DNA of 64,000 nt from Taeniopygia guttata (taxonomy: Eukaryota; Chordata; Aves; Passeriformes; Estrildidae): contig NC_133034.1 of the NCBI RefSeq assembly GCF_048771995.1, positions 4,971,001 to 5,035,000 on the forward strand. The letters run 5' to 3'. The position numbers were made by a program, and so were the translations under genes. How positions within the stretch are numbered: the first letter of the stretch is position 1; the number at the start of each line of letters is the position of its first letter. The notes beneath the pieces are model-generated. The model did not search any database. It saw nothing but the letters and a program-made list of their open reading frames with translations, and was not told where the DNA came from. Below are positions 12,201 through 20,145 of this stretch, one piece after another.

Positions 12201-13911
12201 ACATTTTAAATGGAGTGCTGGAATCCTCGAGGGGAAGGGAGGGGAGGGGAGGGGAGGGGAGGGGAGGGGAGGGGAGGGGAGGGGAGGGGAGGGGAGGGGA
12301 GGGGAGGGGAGGGGAGGGGAGGGGAGGGGAGGGGAGGGGAGGGGAGGGGAGGGGAGGGGAGGGGAGGGGAGGGGAGGGGAGGGGATTTCTGGAGTGCACA
12401 GTAAAATTTCTTCACCCACAGATTATTAATGCATTCAAGCATGGTTTGTAATGTGGTAAACAACTGCCACAAGAATCAACAAAATATAAAAGAAAGCTAA
12501 ATGCAACAGTAAAGGAAAATTTCTGATGCAAACTGAAGCCTTAGAATAGTGCAAGTAATATTTGATTTAACTTCAAATTTCCCTGGGAGCAAGTAATAAT
12601 TTTTGAGAAAAATTATAAAATGCTTTCTTACCAACCACCATCAGAGTAAATTCAAACCCCTTTTTCACAGACTTTCGGTGAACCTGATTGGGAAGGTTTG
12701 CAAATCCAACATAGCCAGGAGTTTCTGGATTGGTAAATTGAGCAGGCTGTTGCTAAAAATGAAATTTAAAACAATAAAATAATACAATAATAAGCAACCA
12801 CTCAAGTCTTACTAGTTTGTATAACTGCTTTCCTCACTTAACTCAAAAGTTTTGAAGCAGAGACAGAGAGAAGACAGAGCGAAAACTACTCAGAGGTTCC
12901 TGCTACTCAGCGGCTTCACAAAGAAGTGCAGAACTACACTGAGCTAGAGCTTAAAAAACAAAGCTTCACTTGTTCAGCTATCCAGCCAAGATCACCTTAA
13001 GTAAAACAGAAACAAAATCCCAAATAATTATTTATCAAAGTATGACAAAGTATGAATTGTGGTTATTAATCAATTTTTGGACAGTCTTCACACACAGTTA
13101 AAATAGAATCATTTTCTATGGACTTGAATAAAAAGATGACAATTCCTGATCCATTTTTAGCACATCCAAAGGAAAACCCTGAGCAACTTGTGAAGTAAAA
13201 GCCATTTGCTGGAAGTGCTCTTCAGAGAGCTCTCTTCAAGCGTGGGGAAGGGGAATTTACACAATAGTGTTTGGAATGCTCACTGCTGCAGATATGGCAG
13301 AGAAATCTTTAAATCTCTTAGTTCCCTCTTCAAACACATTAATCAAGCACTTTATCGCTCATTTCTCTCCAATAAACCAACATGGATGTTTTACCCATTA
13401 TATCAAATGCTCAGAGCCAAGAATTAGATTAATCCCAGCATGACGATATTTCAGGTAGCAATATTTTAAATGAGGGATTTTACCGGAAAACCAGTTGATT
13501 CTATTAGTAAATAAATAAATTAAATCTAAACCACCATTTTTTTAAATGATGCCTGCTCAAAACAAAAATTGCAGAAAGGAAGTTTCAATGAAGATGTATA
13601 AGGGAGCTTTTCTACAACTCTGACCAAAATTAAATCCTTCCAAGAATATGAATTAACTGCAGAGATTTATAGCTGCATGAAACTATCTTAATCTATGTCT
13701 TACATCACTCATTCTTCAATATTGTGTCTCCCATAGACAGTAAATTTTGAATACCCTTCATCATCAAAAAAATGCAACTTGCATGGAATACCCTTCATCA
13801 TCAAAAAATGCAAGTTGCATGATTTGTCATTGAAGATTAATATTTAAAAACAAAAAATATATTTCCCATTGTTACATTGGAAGACAGAAATGTTATTCTT
13901 ACCTTGGACAT
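249..13911 (-). CDS. SEPTIN2: SEPTIN2, septin-2 GTPase (3' end beyond window)
   Basis: Septins are GTP-binding proteins that form hetero-oligomeric filaments at the cleavage furrow, plasma membrane and ciliary base. Coding exons in transcript order are 13911-13903 (only Met-Ser-Lys), 12752-12632, 9351-9265, 8389-8266, 5162-5028, 4797-4680, 3377-3276, 2985-2840, 2108-2025 and 306-249. They total 984 nt (328 codons) and all phases join without a break. Visible motifs are the P-loop GESGLGKS (exon 3), switch-I Thr in [10 protein letters not shown] and G3 DTPG (exon 4), G4 AKAD (exon 6), and the septin unique element with [20 protein letters not shown] (exon 8). The start of the C-terminal coiled coil is in the last two exons. 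Human septin-2 is 361 residues, so about 30 residues are missing past the left edge. The start codon has A at -3. The exon ending at 2025 uses a weak donor (GTTGTC). Family assignment rests on near-identity to remembered vertebrate septin-2; I am very sure. Confidence 0.97.
345..660 (-). repeat. CR1 LINE 3' fragment
   Basis: The plus strand reads as the reverse complement of the CR1 3' tail: 'gagtccaagc' and 'ctgaaaacttccagggatgg', then the 'cttgtgccagtgc' and 'gtgaagaaatttctcctaat' landmarks. The copy is diverged and 5'-truncated, as most CR1 copies are. It lies in the last SEPTIN2 intron of the window. Edges are approximate. Confidence 0.8.
660..2024. other. SEPTIN2 intron, no gene seen
   Basis: AT-rich intron sequence between the exons at 306 and 2025. 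It holds two short perfect hairpins (1223-1247 and 1257-1274). Open frames here are short and show no family resemblance. Nothing else is supported. Confidence 0.7.
2610..2790 (-). repeat. CR1 LINE 3' fragment
   Basis: Diverged antisense CR1 tail: 'cacagaatcactgagt' at the left end, then 'tgtggtccagcccctgac' and the truncated body. It sits just beside the SEPTIN2 exon at 2840-2985. Edges are approximate. Confidence 0.65.
5477..5500. repeat. Perfect 10-bp hairpin with 4-nt loop
   Basis: AATCACACTT at 5477-5486 and AAGTGTGATT at 5491-5500 are exact reverse complements around a TTTC loop. It lies in SEPTIN2 intron sequence just left of the CR1 fragment at 5515. No function is claimed. Confidence 0.75.
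5515..6045 (-). repeat. CR1 LINE fragment, about 0.5 kb
   Basis: Antisense CR1 with several recognisable 3' UTR landmarks in order: 'gggacaccttccattagtcc', 'caaatctcccagcctctcct', 'ttgtggtcctcctctgcacc', 'ccccagagctggatgcaggt' and 'gatgcagcctgggataataa'. It is the longest CR1 copy in the window and directly abuts the retroviral fragment that follows. Confidence 0.85.
6047..7640 (+). mobile_element. Endogenous retrovirus gag/pol fragment (broken fossil)
   Basis: A plus-strand retroviral internal region in a SEPTIN2 intron, opposite to the gene. The later part resembles avian retroviral reverse transcriptase, including the YIDD active-site box near 7212 and the downstream thumb/connection region. 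The earlier part resembles avian gag/pro-pol leader sequence. No LTR, integrase or env could be recognised, so it is a partial copy. It is broken many times (roughly ten or more interruptions across about 1.6 kb) and therefore old. Whether it belongs to class II, class III or another avian group cannot be settled by eye. Confidence 0.85.
12230..12385 (+). repeat. (GGGGA)n microsatellite, about 30 units
   Basis: An almost perfect run of GGGGA pentamers, imperfect only in its first unit, in the SEPTIN2 intron between the exons at 12632 and 9351. The transcribed (minus) strand reads TCCCC, a long polypyrimidine tract. The plus strand has four-G runs every five bases and could fold as G-quadruplex. 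Near purity implies recent slippage and likely length polymorphism. Open frames through it are artefacts. Confidence 0.98.
13749..13821 (+). repeat. Two tandem 37-bp units with palindromic core
   Basis: Units 13749-13785 and 13786-13821 differ by one base in the A-run and one substitution. Each ends in ATGCAA-N-TTGCAT, a 13-bp perfect palindrome. The pair lies 82 bp downstream (in transcription) of the SEPTIN2 start-codon exon. Confidence 0.9.
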
Positions 13912-13935
13912 TTTTAGGGAAGGACAGGAAAAAAT
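13903..13935 (-). other. SEPTIN2: SEPTIN2 exon 2 with start codon (three coding codons)
   Basis: A pyrimidine-rich acceptor ends at 13936. It is followed by a 24-nt leader, ATG at 13911-13909, two further codons (Ser, Lys), then a GTAAG donor at 13902-13901. Such a tiny first coding exon is the usual septin-2 arrangement and is easily missed by gene finders. Confidence 0.9.
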
Positions 13936-16767
13936 CTGAAAAAATAATAATGGTTATCAGCTAATTAAAAATTGTATAAGAAAAAACCTCACCCACAAAC
14001 CAGTGCAATATCTGCTGTTGCACACTAACTCGAAAAAAGAGCATCCCTGACTGGATGTCCAGATTCTGAAACAGTGTCAACTTCTTCACAGAGCACAAGT
14101 ATTCGATCTTCTGTACTAACAAGGGGCAGAATTTTCAGCTACCATTGCTCCTATAAATGTGGTCAGACAAGAAATACAACCAACAAGAATGAGGGGTGCT
14201 GAAGGCACCAGATGTGTGACAAACCATTCTGAAGCCTTCACAGTCCACATCCTTTCCGGAAACTAAGTAAACCAAACACCTTGCTCTTTAGAGGAAAAAG
14301 TTTCTTCAAAACCAGAAAAAAAATCCTAACTCATGTATTATTTTCTTTTCAAGCCTCTTTTTCCTCAACATTTCCATCCATGCTTGAATGTTTTATAAAG
14401 AGCTCACAGCTTCAAAATGAAACTTTTTCTCTTCCTCTTTTAACTAGACGCTTGCAAACTCGGTCATTCTACCTTCTGTTTACCAGTATAAAAGTTTCAT
14501 ATCTAGCTGCATGTGAAATATAAAACAGGCACCAAAAAAATTTCAAAGATTTCTTATCTAACAATTCTATGCAAAAAAGCCTCTTAACAAAGACTCACCA
14601 ACCACTAAATCGCATGATTTCAGGAGAGCATGTGAGTTACTGTGGCAACATAAAAATGTCTGCATATGCTGCATCTGCAAGTAACAGGAGCTCAATTCCC
14701 CTTTCTAGTCCCTCTCTGGCTCATCCTCTTACCACAAAGTATCTGTTCCCACTCCCAAAGCCCACAGCCACCTTTTACCTAGCTCACTCACACTTTAATT
14801 CTACAGAATTTGAAATTATCACTTCTTGATTTCTTTCCATCTTCCAAGTAGATTTTGTCAGCAACTTCAGCTTTGTGTGAAATTACACCAAACTGCTTCA
14901 GTTTGCAGCAGCCTTCAGTCTGTTCCTCTCGGCAAAGAGGCATCTTGGAATCAAAACAAACTGCCCAGCATTAGACAGCAGAAGCCCAACTTTTTGTGTC
15001 AGGCACAAGGTAAAGTTGTTTCAATGTGGGGATGATTTCCAGGATTTTATTCTCAAAGGTACCATATAGGTGTATGTTTTCACAATTTTAACCTCATTTG
15101 AATTTGATGGGAGTTACAGATTGAAGATGTTAAACATTGAAGCAATTTGGTGCCTTTTCTCATGAAGCCAAATTTGCTGAGAAAAATCTGGCACCGTGGC
15201 TACTGACATATAAAAACTGGACAACATGGTTCTCAAGTGAAATTTTAAGATAAAAATAAAATCTAGTATTTGCAAAATCTTTATTTCAGTCCATAAAACA
15301 GCCCATGACCTATGATGTATGCAGCTAGTGAAGAACTTATCCCTGAGCTTTTTATCATGTAAGATTGCTCTGATAGCAACTCTTCTTTCCAAGAGTGTTT
15401 CCTGCCCAGTGATGTCATTGATTCCTGCTTAAGCATTCTCCATGAGAGGTTTGCAATGCCAAACAAAACTAGATCCTGCTGGAACACAGAGGAACATTCT
15501 TTTAATTTGTGAGACTTGTCTATCACCCAACTACTTCTCAGAGGCGGGCTAAAGCAGAGGAAAGTTTCTCACAGCTACTTGGAAAGGAAGCAGCAAGCAG
15601 AGTCATGTAGATGGCTACAGCTACATTATATTTTAACACACTGGTCAAGCACAGAAACCTTCCACGAGTGAACTTTCCCACAGCGTTCCCGTCAGGTCTG
15701 AGCGCTCCCACAGAGGCAGGGGCACACTCGACCCTGAAGGCCAAGGAAGACCGCAAACCCGAGCCCAGGGCATCGCACGGGGGGCTTAGGGTTGCGGCCG
15801 GGGCTTAGGGCTGGGGTGCCTCGAAGTAGCCCAGATTTTCCTCGGCAGCTGGTCACGTTCCTGACCCTCCGGTCTCAACAGGGCGGCTGGAGTTTCCTAC
15901 GAGAGCACGTTCAGAAGAGACGGCCTCACACGCTGCGGGAGGGGCCCCGCCCCGCCCGGGGGTCCCACAGCGGCCCATCAGGTCCCTCGCCGGGAGGGCG
16001 GCCAGGGCGCCTCACCTCCCCAGCACCGCCCGCAGCGCTCAGCGTCCCGCTCCCTCCCCACCAGCATCACCGCGCCCCAACCAAACCCCTCAGGTTCGGC
16101 GGCCGTCTGAAAAGCACAGACCCCTTCCCAGCGCTCCCGCCCGCCGCGTCCCCTCACGCCCGGTCCTTTTCGGGCTGCCCCGGGGCAGGGAGGGCAGGGA
16201 GGGCAGGGACCCCGCGCTGCCCGGGGCAGGGAGGGCAGGGAGGGCAGGGGGGGCAGGGACGCCGCGCTGCCCGGGGCAGAGAGGGCAGGGACCCCGCGCT
16301 GCCCGGGGCAGGGAGGGCAGGGAGGGCAGGGAGGGCAGGGACCCCGCGCTGCCCGGGGCAGGGAGGGCAGGGAGAGCAGGGCCCCCGCGCTGCCCGGGGC
16401 AGGGGGGGCAGGGAGGGCAGGGAGGGCAGGGAGAGCAGGGACGCCGCGCTGCCCGGGGCAGGGAGGGCAGGGGGGACAGGGCCCCCGCGCTGCCCGGGGC
16501 AGGGAGGGCAGGGGGGACAGGGCCCCCGCGCTGCCCGGGGCAGGGAGGGCAGGGAGAGCAGGGCCCCCGCGCTGCCCGGGGCAGGGAGGGCAGGGAGGGC
16601 AGGGAGGGCAGGGCCCCCGCGCTGCCCGGGGCAGGGAGGGCAGGGGGGACAGGGACCCCGCGCTGCCCGGGGCAGGGAGGGCAGGGAGGGCAGGGGGGAC
16701 AGGGACCCCGCGCTGCCCGGGGCAGGGAGAGCAGGGACCCCGCGCTGCCCGGGGCAGGGCCCCTCAC
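13936..16767. other. SEPTIN2 intron 1
   Basis: AT-rich from 13.94 to about 15.6 kb, then sharply GC-rich into the CpG island. I see no coding exon. Short open frames such as those at 14.3-15.5 kb on either strand have no recognisable family features. The minisatellite at 16181-16760 occupies the end next to exon 1. Confidence 0.6.
16181..16760. repeat. GC-rich minisatellite with higher-order structure
   Basis: About 13-14 copies of a unit of roughly 35-60 bp. Each contains a fixed part reading CGCGCTGCCCGGGGCAG and a variable number (1-4) of GGGAGGGCA-type sub-repeats. The array stops 8 bp before the presumed SEPTIN2 exon 1 donor. All frames are nearly open because unit lengths and composition exclude stops. 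The plus strand is rich in GGG runs, so quadruplex formation is plausible. Confidence 0.95.
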
Positions 16768-16950
16768 CTCGGCGCGGCTCGCGCTCCCTCAGCCGCCCGC
16801 TGCGAGCTCCGCTCCCGCGCGCGCGGCCGGGGGAGGGGAGGGGGCGGTGCCGCCCCGCCCCAGGCCACGCCCCCGGCTCTGTGCGGGGGCCCCGCGCGCA
16901 CGCGCGCGCCCCATCCCCATAGCAACCCGCTGGGACGGGGCGGGGCCGCC
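16768..16950 (-). other. SEPTIN2: SEPTIN2 non-coding exon 1 (5' end approximate)
   Basis: On the minus strand a GAG|GTGAGG donor lies at 16768/16767 inside the CpG island. It is the only good minus-strand donor I noticed between the GC-rich core and the start-codon exon, so I take 16768 as the 3' end of exon 1. The 5' end is a guess: the island has no TATA box here, and initiation is probably spread over about 16.79-16.96 kb. The inferred intron to exon 2 is about 2.8 kb and contains the minisatellite. Confidence 0.6.
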
Positions 16951-19503
16951 CGCGTGTTGTGGGTCACGCGCATCCCCTCTGCTGCACCAAGATGGCGGCC
17001 GGGCCGTCGGCCTCGTACCCAGCATAGGGTTCGCTGCGGGCCGACTAGAGGTAACGCCGGGCCCGGCAAGGGAGGGCGGGGGCGGGAGCGCCTCAGGTGA
17101 GCGGGAGGAAGGCGCGGGCCCCGCGCCGCGGCCGGGCGCCTTCCGTCGCCTGCAGCAAGATGGCGGCAGCGGCGAGAAGGGCGGCGGGCGGGATGTGGAG
17201 CGAGTGCCCGGCCCCGCTCTATGGTCGCGGCCGCTGCCATTGGCGCAGCGCGGGCCACGTGCCGCCGGCGCACCCCGCACCGAGCCGGGCCGCGGGGGCC
17301 GCCCCGGGGCGGCGGGGAGCGCTGCGGGGCCGGCCGGGAGCAGACAAAAGCCATGAGTCATGTCCCGCTCCCTTCCCCTGCGGCGGAGCGGCCGGGGCTG
17401 GGCCCGCGCCGCTGCTGAGGGGATGCGGCTGAGGAAGCGCTCGCCCTCCCCCCGCCTTCGGCAGGTCCTGTCCTGCCCCCGGGCCCGGGCTGCTGCGGGC
17501 TCTCCAAGTGCAGTAGTCTCCATTCCCACTGCTCCTGGTCCCGCAGGCTGAGGCTGCGCCGTGAGCCGGCGTGTGGGAGGGTTTTGGCCTCACCTGTGAC
17601 ACTGCAGGTAGCGTCAGCCGCCTCTGTGCATGATACCAGGGGTAATTCCGCCTCTGCCGACCTGCTCTCTGTACCTGCAGTGTGGTTTTATTGCGGGTTA
17701 TTTATAGATCGGGATGATCCAGCAAACTAGCTGCCCTGAAGAGGGTTAAGCACGGGGCAATGATGATTTTTGAGCTATGGCTAAAATGGCACATGATAAG
17801 TAGCAGTTCCCGTGATGGCTTTCCCCAAACAGTAGGAGAGGTTTCATAACTGGCAAGAGTAATTTCTTCCACTGAAAGGCGAGAAGAAAGAGAGGAGATT
17901 GTGCTGGAAATGTTGGTAACATAGAGACCAGTTAACTTGTAAGATGAGGCAAGGGCCTTGAATTCACTAAGTTTAGAATTTGAAACATTCCCAGTTCTGT
18001 GCCTGTGAAGTTAAGATTAGTGACATTCAGTCCCAAGGTATTTGAAAGAGTAATTTCTTGTCTTACCCTGTTATATAATGACAGAAAAATCTGCACACTC
18101 ATATGTACTGCATTGCTTTATCACATCTTTTCTGTTCAGTAATGTAAGTGAAGAATCTGCCTGCTGATTTAGTCCCCATTTTTCCTATTGTTTCTATTCT
18201 GACAACTGTCTTCAGTTAGAAGACCACAGATTATGATTTTGATTTTGTTTGCTTTTTTTTTTTTTCCCCAAATCTGACTTGGAATTGTTGTTTTGTGTAT
18301 TGTTTCACGTGAGGGTTGGGTATCCCTCTCAGTGGTAAAGGAACATATATCAGAGATGAAGCAGGAAAGGAAGCAATAACCTAATGTGTGGCTGTGTATC
18401 TACTAAAGCTCTGTCTCTATAACCTTTCTCCCTGTGTAGATTCAAGCTGTTAAAAAAAAAAAACAAAAAACCAAACAGTCTTCCTATTTGTACATGGATT
18501 TTCGTAAAGCATGGCCCAAATCATAGGCAGAGCTATCCACAACAAAAACGCACAACCTTTTTCGTAAAGGTACACAGTGTGGTTTTACAGAGATCAGAAT
18601 GGTGCAGGCACAGGAAGAACTCTCACTAGATATGAAACAGTAACTGGTAGTATGTGACTGCAGGGTGGCAAGAGGCAGTGTAACCAGCCAGCCTGAGCTT
18701 TGCCTCTGCTGCAAAGTCCAGATCATTCTCAAAGGACAGTTTTCTGAGTAGCTTCTATAAGAAACAGTTAAAGATTGCTCCAGGTTTGTTCTATGTAGAT
18801 GGTTCTGGTGTATCCAGAGCTGGTAGTGTGATACACACTCCTGCCTCCTCCTTTGTTGCAAGTTAAGCAGATTTTTTCTGTTGGCTTCTTTTTCCTCTCT
18901 CCCCCAGTTTTGCCTGATAGGGTGAAAAAATGGACGTATTTTCTTATGATCTTGAAGGTTATTATGATCCCTACTTTTTCATTAGTCTCACTTACATAGA
19001 CTGGGATGATGAGGAATGTTTCCCCTTGAACTAGAATTGGATCATAATGTTGTTGTTGGTTATTGCACAACTTAATGGCAATAATAGTAACTTGATTTTG
19101 ATAGGTTAAGGGTGGTTATTCGTGGTCAAGTAGCTGTTTTTTTTCCATTTAACATTAAGCTATCTCTGAAGATAGTGTGGTCTGTTGGAAGAGAGCTTTG
19201 TAACCTTGGACTTTCCATAGCTGTTATCAGAGTGGGAGCCATCCCAGACAAGGCAAACTGTGCAGTTTGTACCCTTTTGATGAAAATTGGGATGTTTCAC
19301 TGGTTTCAGTATTTTGGGTGATACTGCCTTTTCCAAAGCACATGCTTTTCTTTATATATAGAAGCTTGTTAAGCTGGTACAAATGCACTTATGATTGTGC
19401 TGCTGTGAAAATTTGGGTAATTCCTCCAATCAGATGGTCAGGGTAGTCAGCAGTGGCAATGGGACCAGTCCAGAACATTAAAAATAAATGCAGGTGTGTG
19501 GTT

Positions 19504-19680
19504 AGAATCATAGGATCATTTAGGGTGGAAAAGACCTCCAACATCAAGTCCAACCCTTCACCCAGCACCACTGTGCTCGCCACTAGCCCATTCCCCAGGT
19601 GCCATGTCCATACATCTCAAACACTTCCAGGGATGATGGCTGATGGGTAGCCTGTGCTGCTTCCCAAAATCCAATTTAAA
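19504..19680 (-). repeat. CR1 LINE 3' end
   Basis: Begins 'gaatcataggatcat' (the antisense of the CR1 terminal octamer repeat), then 'ggaaaagacctccaacat', 'aagtccaaccc' and 'cacttccagggatgatg'. It is better preserved than most CR1 copies here and 5'-truncated at about 180 bp. Confidence 0.9.
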
Positions 19681-19984
19681 CCTTCCCTTATGAATGAATG
19701 GTTCAGTTACCGTAACTGGGAGGGTTTTGTCAGTTCAATGGTGGGTTTCTGTAAAGTATCATATTCATGTGAAAATGTTTCTCTTTGAAAAAAAAAATCA
19801 CTCAACAATGGTTTAACTTTGTTTTGTATTCAAGAATTCTGCAGAAGGAAATCCTCAGGCCTGTATTGTGCAGAGCTTATAAAATAAACCTCAGAGTGAA
19901 ATAATGAGACTGGCAAGTGTTCCCATGGGTGTTTTGAACCCTTATGGGAATGTTGTTACAGTCCTGACAAAGATATACAGAGTA

Positions 19985-20145
19985 GGGGTGGCTTCCCCAT
20001 TCCTGGAAATATTTAAGGCCAGGTTTCACAGGACATGGAGCAACCTGGCCTAGTGGAAGGTTCCCTTCCATGACAAGGGGTGGAATTGCATGTGGTTAAG
20101 GTCCCTTGCAACCCAAGCCAGTCTGTGATTCTGAGATTCTGTGCA
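19985..20145 (+). repeat. CR1 LINE 3' end
   Basis: Sense CR1 tail: 'tggaaatatttaaggccagg', 'gagcaacctggcctagtgg', 'ttaaggtcccttgcaaccc', ending in the terminal repeat 'gtgattctgagattctgtg'. It faces the fragment at 19504-19680, so the two CR1 tails point toward each other's 5' sides. Confidence 0.93.

Larger units (their letters stand above)
15900..17570. promoter_or_regulatory. CpG island, likely bidirectional SEPTIN2/HDLBP promoter
   Basis: Dense CpG, no TATA. Sites seen: two AAGATGGCGGC YY1-type elements (16989-16999, 17157-17167); a GCGCACGCGC NRF1-like stretch near 16896; CCATAGCAAC (16917-16926), an RFX X-box half on the minus strand; inverted CCAAT at 17239-17243; and ATGAGTCAT, an AP-1 palindrome, at 17353-17361. 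Minus-strand transcription would give SEPTIN2. Plus-strand donors at 17050/17051 and 17096/17097 suggest transcripts running toward HDLBP. The plus-strand part is inference. Confidence 0.75.

Noticed and set aside
12144-12472. Several overlapping open frames across the GGGGA tract
   Set aside because: A pentamer repeat without stops is open in all frames; the products are pure repeat peptides.
15792-16922. 376-residue plus-strand open frame (and a 225-residue minus-strand one) over the minisatellite
   Set aside because: The frames exist because the repeat units contain no stops. Content is a Gly/Arg/Ala/Pro repeat on one strand and Pro/Cys on the other, with no domain and no splice logic.
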